Assembly: GCA_019058165.1 (NCBI GenBank)
Contig: JAHLVZ010000011.1
Coordinates: 1 to 45,108 of the forward strand
Length of the DNA: 45,108 nucleotides
Direction: 5' to 3'
Origin: Candidatus Heimdallarchaeota archaeon
Lineage (GTDB): Archaea; Asgardarchaeota; Heimdallarchaeia; JABLTI01
The notes beneath the pieces are model-generated. The model was not told where the DNA came from. It saw only the letters and a list, made by a program, of their open reading frames with translations, and did not search any database. Position 1 is the first letter of the stretch. Each line of letters begins with the position of its first letter. This document shows, one piece after another, positions 7,786 to 16,282 of this stretch. The position numbers and the translations under genes are program-made.

Positions 7786-8334
7786 ATGACCAAGACAAAA
7801 GAAGATTTTCTGAAAGAATGGGAACAGCACAAAATGCGTAAACCAAAAGTTGCTTCTTTAATCTTACATTGTAGTGTAGGAGAATCAGGGGAAGCACTTG
7901 AACGTGTTAAGAAAATCATAGAATCCATAGGCGAAATGAAAACCGTCGAAACAAAGGCTAGAAGAACCTTTAGAGAATTTGGAATACGACAACACGAACC
8001 TATTGGAGCAAAAGTAACAATTCGCGATCAAGAAAAAATTATGAAACTAATTCCAAGGTTGTTTGATATGCGAGATTTCAAAATTTCCCGAAGAGCTTTC
8101 GATAAAGAAGGGAATTTTGGATTTGGCATTCGAGAACACATCGATATATTAGAAACAAAATATGACCCAAATCTTGGAGTAACAGGACTGGACATCTTCT
8201 TTACTTTAGAGCGTCCAGGATTTCGAGTGAAACGAAGATTCAGATCACCGAGAAAGATACCTGGGAAGCACAGGATATCTAGAGATGAAGCGATTGTTTT
8301 CGCTGAAACCGAATTAGGTATTACCGTAGAATAG
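7786..8334 (+). CDS. rpl5: large ribosomal subunit protein uL5
   Basis: uL5 binds 5S rRNA and tRNA at the central protuberance. The 182 residues show KPKVASLILHCSVGESGEAL, TVETKARRTFREFGIRQHEP, and FGFGIREHIDILETKYDPNL. The frame is open to 7756, but that start would lie inside eS4. ATG 7786 follows the eS4 stop by 2 bases, with AAAGGAGA just upstream. I therefore use 7786. Confidence 0.95.
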   Translation: MTKTKEDFLKEWEQHKMRKPKVASLILHCSVGESGEALERVKKIIESIGEMKTVETKARRTFREFGIRQHEPIGAKVTIRDQEKIMKLIPRLFDMRDFKISRRAFDKEGNFGFGIREHIDILETKYDPNLGVTGLDIFFTLERPGFRVKRRFRSPRKIPGKHRISRDEAIVFAETELGITVE

Positions 8335-8344
8335 GTGAAGAAAC

Positions 8345-8527
8345 ATGGCAAAAGGATCAGGTACAAAACCAAAAGTTGTCAAATATGGTAAAGGCTCCCG
8401 ACAATGCACTCGTTGTGGTGCACGAGAAGGACTTATTCGAAGACACGGATTGAATCTTTGTCGACGCTGCTTCAGAGAAGTAGCAACCACAGTCGGTTTC
8501 AAAAGATACGGAGGCCATGGAGGATAA
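8345..8527 (+). CDS. rps14: small ribosomal subunit protein uS14 (zinc-binding type)
   Basis: Sixty residues with the zinc-binding pattern [20 protein letters not shown] and RRCFREVA, that is C-x2-C...C-x2-C, as in archaeal and eukaryotic uS14. It binds near the decoding head of the 30S subunit. It lies between uL5 and uS8, as is standard, with GTGAAGAAAC before the ATG. Confidence 0.94.
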   Translation: MAKGSGTKPKVVKYGKGSRQCTRCGAREGLIRRHGLNLCRRCFREVATTVGFKRYGGHGG

Positions 8528-8561
8528 AATCCTCTTTGGTAAAGGAAGAAGGTGACAAAAT

Positions 8562-8954
8562 ATGCCTTTATTAGACACACTAGCAAACGCAATGAACAAT
8601 ATTCAAAACGCAGAAGTTTTAGGAAAACGTGAAGTTTACTTAAAACCAGCATCAAAGCTAATTTCATCTGTAATTAAAGTAATGATATCTAAAGGGTACA
8701 TCGGTGAATTCGAATTCATTGATGATGATCGAGCTGGTATCTTCAAAGTGCAATTGCTAGGTAGGATTAACAAATGTGCGGTAATAAAACCACGCTTTCC
8801 AGTTAAGCATAAGGAATTCGAGTCTTGGGAAGAAAAATTCCTTCCCGCACGAGACCTTGGAATTCTGATTGTCTCTACACCAAAAGGTGTGATGAGTCAT
8901 GAAGATGCGAAAGCATTGGGCATAGGAGGAAGACTCCTAGCGTTTGTCTACTAA
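8562..8954 (+). CDS. rps8: small ribosomal subunit protein uS8
   Basis: uS8 is a primary 16S rRNA binder on the platform. The 130 residues show [40 protein letters not shown], and the C-terminal [20 protein letters not shown] motif of the archaeal form, which ends in [19 protein letters not shown] gives a good ribosome binding site. Confidence 0.95.
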   Translation: MPLLDTLANAMNNIQNAEVLGKREVYLKPASKLISSVIKVMISKGYIGEFEFIDDDRAGIFKVQLLGRINKCAVIKPRFPVKHKEFESWEEKFLPARDLGILIVSTPKGVMSHEDAKALGIGGRLLAFVY

Positions 8955-8974
8955 ATAATGGTGGGAAATAAGAA

Positions 8975-9535
8975 ATGCCAAAAGCTGTCTTAGCAGAAAA
9001 AACTGTAGAAGCTCCTGAAGGAGTTACCTTAGAACTCAAAAATATGAAGGTAGCTGTTAAAGGACCTAAGGGTCTCTTGGAAAGAGATTTCACAGGCGAA
9101 CCAGTCAAAATGGTAGTCATCAAGGGTGACTTGAAGTTGTCTGTAGCTTTTCCAAGAAAAAGAGAATTAGCAATGTTAGGTACAATTGCTGCTCATGTGA
9201 GAAATATGATCACAGGAGTTACTCAAGGATATACCTACAAATTAACTATTGTATATTCTCACTTTCCTATCACAGTAGATATTAAGCCACAAGAAGTCAT
9301 TATCAAAAATCTTTACGGGCAACGAGATCCCCGAAAAGCTAGGATTTTAGGTGATGATGTTAAGGTGAAAGTTGATGGTGATGAAATTATCATCACTGGC
9401 ATAAATAAAGAACATGTTGGCCAAACATCAGCTAATATCCAAGAAGTCTGTAAGCTTCGTGGGAAATTCCACAAAGATCCTCGAAGATTTATGGATGGAA
9501 TCTGGTTATCAGCCCAATATGTAGGTATTGATTAG
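8975..9535 (+). CDS. rpl6: large ribosomal subunit protein uL6
   Basis: uL6 lies near the factor-binding site of the 50S subunit. The 186 residues have two L6 folds: VTLELKNMKVAVKGPKGLLE and then YSHFPITVDIKPQEVIIKNL...GDEIIITGINKEHVGQTSAN, followed by FHKDPRRFMDGIW. The standard archaeal position between uS8 and eL32 is kept. Confidence 0.95.
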   Translation: MPKAVLAEKTVEAPEGVTLELKNMKVAVKGPKGLLERDFTGEPVKMVVIKGDLKLSVAFPRKRELAMLGTIAAHVRNMITGVTQGYTYKLTIVYSHFPITVDIKPQEVIIKNLYGQRDPRKARILGDDVKVKVDGDEIIITGINKEHVGQTSANIQEVCKLRGKFHKDPRRFMDGIWLSAQYVGID

Positions 9536-9548
9536 GAGTTGTAAAAAG

Positions 9549-10310
9549 ATGACTGTTGACAAAAGATTATTACGAGTTCGAGAAAAGATTCGTAAATCTC
9601 GACCAAAATTCAGAAGACAAGAAAGTTGGAGATACAAACGATTAAAAACCGGTTGGCGCAAGCCTAACGGTATCGATAATTCCATGAGACATCATAAACG
9701 TGGCATTCCAACAATTGTCAGAGTTGGTTTTAGGGGACCTAAAGCTACTCGTGGTCTAACAAGAACAGGTAAAGTTGAAGTCTTAATTCACAACACCTAT
9801 GATTTAGAAGAAATCGATATAGAAACTCAAGTTGTCAGGATTGCCTCTACTGTCGGCACCAGAAAAAAGGTAGCAATTACAAACAAAGCTGATGAGCTAG
9901 AGATCAAAATCATTAATCGTCCAGAAGAAGCATTAACATTTGCCACAATTTCAGAAATTTCTGAAGAATTACTCCTTGAAGAGGAAGACAAAAAAGAACC
10001 AAAGGACAAGGCTCCTCGTAAGAAGAAACCTTCTAAAAGTTCCCTAACTCAAAAGGAGATTGAAGAATTGGATAGAATAGAAGCAGAACTTGCTGGAAAA
10101 CCAACTCCTCGAAAGAAAACTACCACTACTAAAAAACCAACTACCACAAAGAAAACCCCCGCAAAGAAACCTACAACTAAAAAACCTGCTACTAAAGCAA
10201 CAACAAAGAAATCTACCACAGCACCTAAGAAAACCACAACTACAAAAAAGAAAGCATCAAGTTCTAAATCTTCAGGAACAAAATCCACTTCTAGTAAAAA
10301 ATCAAAGTGA
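9549..10310 (+). CDS. rpl32e: large ribosomal subunit protein eL32 with lysine/threonine-rich tail
   Basis: eL32 occurs only in archaea and eukaryotes. Residues 1-~130 are the normal protein: KSRPKFRRQESWRYKRLKTG, WRKPNGIDNSMRHHKRGIP, GFRGPKATRGLT. Residues ~140-253 form an added tail. It starts with an acidic and lysine-rich linker containing LTQKEIEELDRIEAELAG, which looks helical, followed by about 70 residues of KKPTTTKK-type repeats. Archaeal eL32 is usually ~130 residues. The start at ATG 9549 follows GGAG at 9536-9539, and the open frame reaches back to 9528 inside uL6. Confidence 0.94.
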   Translation: MTVDKRLLRVREKIRKSRPKFRRQESWRYKRLKTGWRKPNGIDNSMRHHKRGIPTIVRVGFRGPKATRGLTRTGKVEVLIHNTYDLEEIDIETQVVRIASTVGTRKKVAITNKADELEIKIINRPEEALTFATISEISEELLLEEEDKKEPKDKAPRKKKPSKSSLTQKEIEELDRIEAELAGKPTPRKKTTTTKKPTTTKKTPAKKPTTKKPATKATTKKSTTAPKKTTTTKKKASSSKSSGTKSTSSKKSK

Positions 10311-10323
10311 GGTATGATGAAAG

Positions 10324-10848
10324 ATGACTGACTTGAAAACACAAAGAAGCATTGCAGCAGACATCCTAGGTATAGGAGTCAATAGAGTCTATATTGATCC
10401 TGATGCTGCAGATGAAGTTCAAATGGCCCTTACTAGAAGAGATATTCGTGCCTTAATTCATAGTGGTGCTATTAAAGCTAGAAAAATAAAAGGAATCAGT
10501 CGAGGTAGAGCCCGAGAACTCCATATTAAAAGAATTAAAGGACAAAGACGAGGGCATGGTAGTCGAAAAGGACGAAAAGCTGCTCGAACTGATTTAAGAA
10601 GAGAATGGATCAATCGAATAAGGAAGCAACGTGCTTACCTGAAAGTATTACGAGATAAAAACTTCATCGATAAAGCAACCTATCGTTTGCTCTATTTACG
10701 AGCAAAAGGAGGAATGTTTCGTTCAGCAAATTATCTTCGAATGTATATTCAAGATAACAGAATGTCTAAACGAAAGTTACCAGAAGTTGATGCTGTTATG
10801 CGTGAACTCCGTATTGCTAAGTCGAAAAAGGTCCAAAGGAGTACGTGA
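10324..10848 (+). CDS. rpl19e: large ribosomal subunit protein eL19
   Basis: eL19 is an archaeal/eukaryotic protein that forms an intersubunit bridge. The 174 residues show TQRSIAADILGIGVNRVYID, IRALIHSGAIKARKIKGISR, RRGHGSRKGRKAART, and LRRDEWINRIRKQRAY-like text (LRREWINRIRKQRAYLKVLR). The length is slightly above the archaeal norm (~150). Unlike its neighbours eL32 and uL18 it has no low-complexity tail. The stop overlaps a possible GTG start of uL18. Confidence 0.95.
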   Translation: MTDLKTQRSIAADILGIGVNRVYIDPDAADEVQMALTRRDIRALIHSGAIKARKIKGISRGRARELHIKRIKGQRRGHGSRKGRKAARTDLRREWINRIRKQRAYLKVLRDKNFIDKATYRLLYLRAKGGMFRSANYLRMYIQDNRMSKRKLPEVDAVMRELRIAKSKKVQRST

Positions 10849-10853
10849 TTGAG

Positions 10854-11714
10854 ATGGCAAAAGGTGCAAGTTATCACGTTCAATTTAGAAGAAGAAGAGA
10901 AGGAAAAACAAATTTCCATAGACGAAAACGTCTACTCAGATCAAGAAAGAATCGATTAGTTGTTAGAAGATCTAACAAACATGAACGAGTAAGTATCATA
11001 CAAGCCAAAGTAATTGGTGATGTGACACTAGTTGATGCTAGTTCCCAGCATCTTAAAAAATATGGCTGGAAAGGTGCTACTGGTAATGTTCCTTCGGCTT
11101 ATTTAACAGGTTATCTTGCTGGTAAATATGCTAAGGCAGTAGGAGTAAAAGATGCAATTCTTGATATTGGCATTAATACTTGTCGAAAAGATACTAGAAT
11201 TTCAGCAATGCTTGCTGGTGCTATTCATGCAGGATTAAAGGTTCCTCATGATAAGACTATCTTCCCTTCAGAAGATCGTTATACTGGTAAAACTATTGCG
11301 GATTTTGCTGTCGCGCTAAAGAAGAAAAGTGCTGCAAAGTACGACAAGCAATTTTCAGGTTATAAGAAAACAACTGCAAAACCAGAAAGTCTACCAACAT
11401 ACTTCAAAGCTGTAATTAAAGCTATTGATGCAGAATCAGCTACTGGTACATTGAAAGCTAAACTTGGAACAAGAAACAAAAAAAATCTAGCTTCAAAAGC
11501 TAAAGCAAAAACTGCTCCAAAGAAGAAACCAACTACAACTAAACCAAAAACAACTCCTAAGAAAACAACAACTCCTGCAAAGAAACCAGCTACCACTACT
11601 AAGAAGCCCACTTCCACTGCAAAAAAACCAACAGCTACAACCAAGAAAACAACAAGTTCAACGGCTAAGAAACCCACTGCCAAAAAATCCACAAGCACAA
11701 AATCAAAGAAGTGA
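10854..11714 (+). CDS. rpl18: large ribosomal subunit protein uL18 with lysine/threonine-rich tail
   Basis: uL18 binds 5S rRNA. The first ~200 residues are archaeal uL18: YHVQFRRRREGKTNFHRRKR, WKGATGNVPSAYLTGYLAGK, AILDIGINTCRKDTRISAML, VPHDKTIFPSEDRYTGKTIA. From ~residue 205 the protein becomes an 80-residue tail of KPTTTKPKTTPKK-type repeats, ending in STKSKK. I use ATG 10854. A GTG at 10845 overlaps the eL19 stop and is better spaced from AAAGGAG at 10834-10841, so it remains an alternative. Confidence 0.94.
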   Translation: MAKGASYHVQFRRRREGKTNFHRRKRLLRSRKNRLVVRRSNKHERVSIIQAKVIGDVTLVDASSQHLKKYGWKGATGNVPSAYLTGYLAGKYAKAVGVKDAILDIGINTCRKDTRISAMLAGAIHAGLKVPHDKTIFPSEDRYTGKTIADFAVALKKKSAAKYDKQFSGYKKTTAKPESLPTYFKAVIKAIDAESATGTLKAKLGTRNKKNLASKAKAKTAPKKKPTTTKPKTTPKKTTTPAKKPATTTKKPTSTAKKPTATTKKTTSSTAKKPTAKKSTSTKSKK

Positions 11715-11720
11715 TGAAAG

Positions 11721-12341
11721 ATGTCTGAATTACATGAATGGAAACCAAAAACAAAACTCGGTCGAATGGTACAAAAAGGAGAAATTACCTCCATAGATGA
11801 AATCTTCCAACAATCACTAAAGATTTCTGAGGAACAAATTATAGATACTTTAGTTTCAAACCTAGAAGATGAAGTAATTAACATCAATCTTGTCCAAAGA
11901 CAGACCGATGCTGGTGAGAAATCAAGGTTTAAGGCTTGTGTTGCTGTAGGCAATCGAAATGGTTTTGTAGGCATTGGTGAAGCAAAAACAAAGGAGATTG
12001 GCCCAGCTATTCGTAAAGCTATAACTGATGCTAAATTACGTTTATCCCCAATTAGAAGAGGATGTGGTTCTTGGGAATGTTCCTGCCATGATCCTCATAG
12101 CATTCCCTTCCAGACCAGAGGTAAAACTGGAAACTGTGTTGTGATTGCCAAACCAGCTCCAAAAGGATTAGGTTTAGCAGCAGGAAATGTTGGAAAAATT
12201 GTCTTTGAACTCGCAGGTATCACAGATATCTGGACAAAGACAAGAGGAGAAACTAGAACAACTCCAAACTTTGCAAAAGCAACATTTGAAGCTCTAAAGG
12301 CTACTTATAAAATAATGACCCCTAGAGACTGGGGTAGATAG
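11721..12341 (+). CDS. rps5: small ribosomal subunit protein uS5
   Basis: uS5 lines the mRNA entry tunnel and affects accuracy. The 206 residues follow the archaeal form: WKPKTKLGRMVQKGEITSID, the dsRBD-like segment NLVQRQTDAGEKSRFKACVA and GNRNGFVGIGEAKTKEIGPA, then RRGCGSWECSCHDPHSIPFQ and KGLGLAAGNVGKIVFELAGI. The start lies 6 bases after uL18. Confidence 0.95.
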   Translation: MSELHEWKPKTKLGRMVQKGEITSIDEIFQQSLKISEEQIIDTLVSNLEDEVININLVQRQTDAGEKSRFKACVAVGNRNGFVGIGEAKTKEIGPAIRKAITDAKLRLSPIRRGCGSWECSCHDPHSIPFQTRGKTGNCVVIAKPAPKGLGLAAGNVGKIVFELAGITDIWTKTRGETRTTPNFAKATFEALKATYKIMTPRDWGR

Positions 12342-12361
12342 AAACCAAGGATGTGTATAAA

Positions 12362-12841
12362 GTGTCAAAGAAGCAAACCGGATTACTAGCAGTTGTAAGA
12401 ATCAGAGGTACAGTTGATCAACCTAAAGACATAAAACATGCTCTTAAATTGATGAATCTTACACGACCCAATCATGCTGTTGTTGTTCCAGATGATGACA
12501 CTCACAAAGGCATGCTACAAAAACTAAAAGATGTAGTTACCTGGGGTGAAGTCAACAAAACAACTTTATCAAATTTGATTAAAAAACGTGGTCGCCTCAG
12601 AGGCAACAAGAAAATCGATGTTAAATTCTTGAAAGAACACAAATTTGAAAGCACAGCTGCATTTATCACAGCAATATTTGATGGTAAAGCAGATATGCGT
12701 CATATAGATGGTCTAAAACCCTTGTTTAGACTGCATCCTCCAAGAAAAGGTTTCAAAAGTGTCAAAAACCCAATCACCAGAGGTGGTGACTTAGGTTACA
12801 GAGGCGAGAAGATCAACGATCTTCTTGTAAGAATGATGTGA
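12362..12841 (+). CDS. rpl30: large ribosomal subunit protein uL30
   Basis: uL30 of the archaeal/eukaryotic L7-like form, 159 residues: LLAVVRIRGTVDQPKDIKHA, LMNLTRPNHAVVVPDD, the RGRLRGNKKIDVKFLKEHKF region and the C-terminal LFRLHPPRKGFKSVKNPITR, GGDLGYRGEKINDLLVRMM. The gene starts with GTG. GTG 12362 is 11 bases from AAGG (12347-12350), while GTG 12353 is only 2 bases away, so I prefer 12362, although both are possible. Confidence 0.93.
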   Translation: MSKKQTGLLAVVRIRGTVDQPKDIKHALKLMNLTRPNHAVVVPDDDTHKGMLQKLKDVVTWGEVNKTTLSNLIKKRGRLRGNKKIDVKFLKEHKFESTAAFITAIFDGKADMRHIDGLKPLFRLHPPRKGFKSVKNPITRGGDLGYRGEKINDLLVRMM

Positions 12842-12857
12842 AATGTGAGGGATAATA

Positions 12858-13295
12858 ATGGTTCAAAGATTTAAACGAAAAGTAAGAAAACAAAGAGGAA
12901 GCATGCATCATGGGTATGGAGTCACTAAAGGTCACAAGAAAGCTGGTAGCAGAGGTGGCGTTGGTAATGCTGGTGCAACCCGTCATGAATGGATGCGCTC
13001 CATAAAAGAAGGACGAAAGTTCGGAAGTCAAGGTTTCGTAAGACCACCCAGAGCATCTCCACCACAAAAAGCGATTAACATCGGTGAATTAAGTGAGAAG
13101 ATTGATGAGTACGTAAAGAAAGGCTATGCGACGAAAGTTGGTAAAGATGTTACTATCGACACAACCAAAATGGGTGTTACCAAAGTTATAGGTAAAGGTA
13201 AAGCTAAAAAAATGACAGTTATTGCTAAATTATTCTCCGCTTCTGCCAAAGAAAAAATAAAGAAAGCAGGCGGCACAGCAAAAATTGCCAAGTAA
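12858..13295 (+). CDS. rpl15: large ribosomal subunit protein uL15
   Basis: uL15 is a late-assembly 50S protein. The 145 residues show the archaeal N-terminus with HHGYGVTKGHKKAGSRGGVG and GNAGATRHEWM, then FGSQGFVRPPRASPP and the C-terminal GVTKVIGKGKAKKMTVIAKL. It is the last gene of the cluster: secY, which usually follows in archaea, is replaced by a terminator hairpin. Confidence 0.95.
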   Translation: MVQRFKRKVRKQRGSMHHGYGVTKGHKKAGSRGGVGNAGATRHEWMRSIKEGRKFGSQGFVRPPRASPPQKAINIGELSEKIDEYVKKGYATKVGKDVTIDTTKMGVTKVIGKGKAKKMTVIAKLFSASAKEKIKKAGGTAKIAK

Positions 13296-13321
13296 TTCAT
13301 AGCTTTCCTTGTATTTTTCTT

Positions 13322-13341
13322 ATCTCCGATTTATCGGGGAT
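13322..13341 (+). terminator. hairpin terminator at the end of the ribosomal protein cluster
   Basis: ATCTCCGA-TTTA-TCGGGGAT forms an 8-bp stem with one T-G pair. It is followed by CTTATTTTATTTTTATG. It lies 26 bases after the uL15 stop. No other terminator-like hairpin was found between genes from uL22 to this point, so one long transcript is plausible. Confidence 0.6.
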
Positions 13342-13473
13342 CTTATTTTATTTTTATGAGTTTAAATGCTCGTGTAAAGCGTATTAATTACTAATTTCTA
13401 AACAGAAAGTTTAAGAGAAAATATTAAAAACATTAGTTCGAGAGAAAAGAATAGTCCAATAATCCAGAAGCGC

Positions 13474-16239
13474 GTGAATCCCTTGGTAATAGATATTAAT
13501 CAATTAAAAAAGCAAATTACAAAGCAATCTAAAACAAATCCTGAGAAATTTTACCCGGTTAAATCATTAAGAGAACTTGGATTTAGTAGAGGAATTTGTA
13601 ATTTCTGTGGAAAGGCATTTTGGACAATGGAAGAACGGGATTATTGTGATGAACCAGAATGTCGATTGAAGAAAGGACTTTTGCCTTATGACTTCATTGA
13701 TAATCCTCCATCTATTAAAAAATATAATTATACTGATACTTGGCTGAAAGCTTGGGTTCCTATATTTGAAAAACACGCTCATACAGTAATTCCAAGATAT
13801 CCCATTGTTGCTCGTTGGAGAGATGATGCTGAATTCGTTCAAGCTTCAGTGTATGGCTTCCAACCTCATGTGGTTAGTGGGGAAGTTGATCCACCTGCAA
13901 ATCCAGTATTAATTCCACAGCCTTGTTTGAGATTCAATGATGTGGACAATGTTGGTTTATCAGGAAGGCATTTTACATCCTTTGTTATGGTTGGACAATT
14001 AGTGTTCAATAAACCCAAGAAATTTCTCTATTTTATGGACGAAGGTATAAAGTATATTCATGATTATTTGACAACAGGTCTAGGTTTACATCCAAGTGAA
14101 ATTGTCTATCACGAAGATGCTTGGGGCGGGGGTGGAAATCTTGGTAGTTCTTTGGAATTCTTCGTCAGAGGTTTAGAGGTTGGTAATCAAGTTTATATGA
14201 CCTATGAAATCCAGCCAGATGGTTCATTTACCGATTTGTCTACTACAGTTATCGATATGGGTGCAGGACTCGGTCGCTCAACTTGGTTGATAAATGGAAC
14301 TCCAACACAATATGAAGCGAATTTTGATACAGTTATTCCGAAAGTACTAAAAGAAGTGGGCCTTAAACCCAACAAGAATTTCTGGAAGAAATATGCTCGA
14401 TATAGTGGAGTATTAAATTATACTGAAACAGATGTTGCAAAGGTTTGGGTAGATGTTGCAAAAACACTTGGTATGGATCCGAATGATTTGAAACGTGAAA
14501 TTCAACCTATGAAATCTGTCTATTCAATAATTGATCACACTCGCTCTCTTTTATGGTCTATCTCTGATGGAGCTTTACCCTCAAATGTTGGTGGAGGATA
14601 TAACCTAAGATTTTTACTCAGAAGAACATGGGCAATAATCGCAGAGAACGATTGGGATATTGATGTCTTTGATATTTTCAAATGGCATATGGATGATTTG
14701 AAAGATCTATTTCCAGGTTATACCAAACATGGTGACATCATTAGGAAAGTCATAGATATTGAATATAAGCGCTACAAATCAACAAAAGAAAAAGGAGCAA
14801 AAATACTCGAGAAGAAATTGAAAACCTCCAAATCAATTTCAACTGAAGAGCTTGTAAAATTATACGATTCTAATGGCATTGTCCCTGAAATGGTTGTGGA
14901 AGTCGCCAAAGATTTAGGTAAAGAGGTTCGTATACCTGATGACTTTTATGCAAAACTTGCAGAAATCCATGAACGTACAAGTTTAGGTAAAACATTGAAA
15001 ACAAAAGTTGCTATAAAGTTCCCAGATCATTTACCCGAAACAATTGTTGATTATGAAATGATGACTTTTGACGGGGAAATCCTTTGGCAGAAAGATAATT
15101 TCGTAATTCTAAAGAAAACAGGTTTCTACCCAACCTCTGGTGGGCAGCTACACGACTTGGGGACTATAGATGGAGTGGCAATTAAAGAAGTAAGAAAAGT
15201 AGGCCCGATTATTATTCACATTTTAGAGAAACCTTTGCCAACTAAACGAACGAAAGTTCGATGCACCATTGATCCTCATCGAAGAAGGATATTAATGAGT
15301 CATCATACTGGAACTCATATCGTTAATGCAGCTGCAAGAGAAGTACTTGGTCCTCATATTTGGCAAGCTGGTGCTGAGAAAACTCTTGAGAAAGGTCGTT
15401 TAGATATTACTCATTATGATTCATTGACACGAACCCAATTGGAACAAATAGAGAAACGAGCAAATGAGATTGTTTATCTCAATCTACCAATTACAAAAGA
15501 AATTCTCCTAAGAGATGTCGCTGAAAAGCAATATGGTTTTACAATATATCAAGGAGGAGTTGTTCCCGGGAAGACTCTTCGAATAGTTGCTATAGATGAT
15601 ATTGATATTGAAGCTTGTGGGGGAACACATGCAAATAGTACGGGTGAAGTAGGACCTATCATACTATTGAATGCTGAAAGAATTCAAGATGGTATTGTTA
15701 GACTTGAATATGTTACTGGCGAGACAGCGATAAAAGAAATTCAGCGAAGAAATAAAACAGTGCAGCAAGTATTAGATTTGTGGGGAATTGAACTAAAAGT
15801 ATTGCCGGGAACAGCAAAACGTTTCTTCAGTGAATGGAAAACACAAAAGAAGGAAATTTTTGAACTCAAGAAAGAAAAAGCACTCCTAGAATCGAATTTA
15901 CTCGAGAAGAAAATAGAGCAAATTGGTAAATTTAAGGTTCTAGCAGAAGCGATTACTGGTGATCCTGATTATCAAAGCCAACTAGTATTTACCTTGACTA
16001 AAGAAATTGATGATCTGTTTATTCTACTAATAGATACTGAATCATTATATATTACAGTTGGAGCAGGAAAGAAAGCTACAAAAACTGCTTCGAGTAATGA
16101 CTTAATCAAAAAAGTAGCTGAAATCTTAGAAGGTTCAGGTGGAGGAAAACCACAGTTCGCAAGAGGAAGCGGTAAGAATCAAAAGAAACTCACAGCTGCT
16201 TTAGAGAAATTTAAAGAACAAATTCAAAAATTAAAGTAA
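13474..16239 (+). CDS. alaS: alanyl-tRNA synthetase, archaeal type
   Basis: The enzyme charges tRNA-Ala and edits mischarged Ser/Gly. The 921 residues are normal for the archaeal form. The N-terminal zinc motif is CNFCGKAFWTMEERDYCDEP (archaeal-specific). Class II motif 2/3 regions follow (SVYGFQPHVVSGEVDPPANP, EDAWGGGGNLGSSLEFFVRG). The editing domain carries HHTGTH (HxxxH, ~610) and CGGTH (CxxxH, ~714). A C-terminal coiled coil and a C-Ala domain (GGGKPQFARGSG) end it. The start is GTG, the first in-frame start after a stop. A TATA-like AATATTAAAAA lies at 13420-13430. Confidence 0.95.
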   Translation: MNPLVIDINQLKKQITKQSKTNPEKFYPVKSLRELGFSRGICNFCGKAFWTMEERDYCDEPECRLKKGLLPYDFIDNPPSIKKYNYTDTWLKAWVPIFEKHAHTVIPRYPIVARWRDDAEFVQASVYGFQPHVVSGEVDPPANPVLIPQPCLRFNDVDNVGLSGRHFTSFVMVGQLVFNKPKKFLYFMDEGIKYIHDYLTTGLGLHPSEIVYHEDAWGGGGNLGSSLEFFVRGLEVGNQVYMTYEIQPDGSFTDLSTTVIDMGAGLGRSTWLINGTPTQYEANFDTVIPKVLKEVGLKPNKNFWKKYARYSGVLNYTETDVAKVWVDVAKTLGMDPNDLKREIQPMKSVYSIIDHTRSLLWSISDGALPSNVGGGYNLRFLLRRTWAIIAENDWDIDVFDIFKWHMDDLKDLFPGYTKHGDIIRKVIDIEYKRYKSTKEKGAKILEKKLKTSKSISTEELVKLYDSNGIVPEMVVEVAKDLGKEVRIPDDFYAKLAEIHERTSLGKTLKTKVAIKFPDHLPETIVDYEMMTFDGEILWQKDNFVILKKTGFYPTSGGQLHDLGTIDGVAIKEVRKVGPIIIHILEKPLPTKRTKVRCTIDPHRRRILMSHHTGTHIVNAAAREVLGPHIWQAGAEKTLEKGRLDITHYDSLTRTQLEQIEKRANEIVYLNLPITKEILLRDVAEKQYGFTIYQGGVVPGKTLRIVAIDDIDIEACGGTHANSTGEVGPIILLNAERIQDGIVRLEYVTGETAIKEIQRRNKTVQQVLDLWGIELKVLPGTAKRFFSEWKTQKKEIFELKKEKALLESNLLEKKIEQIGKFKVLAEAITGDPDYQSQLVFTLTKEIDDLFILLIDTESLYITVGAGKKATKTASSNDLIKKVAEILEGSGGGKPQFARGSGKNQKKLTAALEKFKEQIQKLK

Positions 16240-16257
16240 AAAAAATAATGGAAAACT

Positions 16258-16282
16258 AAGTGGATCTATGTTTGATTCACTT
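16258..16282. terminator. bidirectional hairpin between convergent alaS and oxidoreductase genes
   Basis: AAGTGGATC / GATTCACTT is a 9-bp stem (one G-T pair) with a 7-base loop. It spans the 3' end of the minus-strand oxidoreductase and lies 19 bases after the alaS stop. Its placement suggests a shared terminator for two converging genes. Confidence 0.45.

Noticed and set aside
9979..10307. Tandem DNA repeat or CRISPR-like array in the eL32 tail
   Set aside because: The repeats are short codon-level AAG/ACA/CCA runs that stay in frame; no constant repeat or spacers.
10049..10342. Minus-strand 97-residue frame opposite the eL32 tail
   Set aside because: Shadow of the repeat; composition is Phe/Val only.
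11360..11974. Minus-strand 204-residue frame opposite the uL18 tail
   Set aside because: Same low-complexity shadow effect, and the frame also crosses into uS5.
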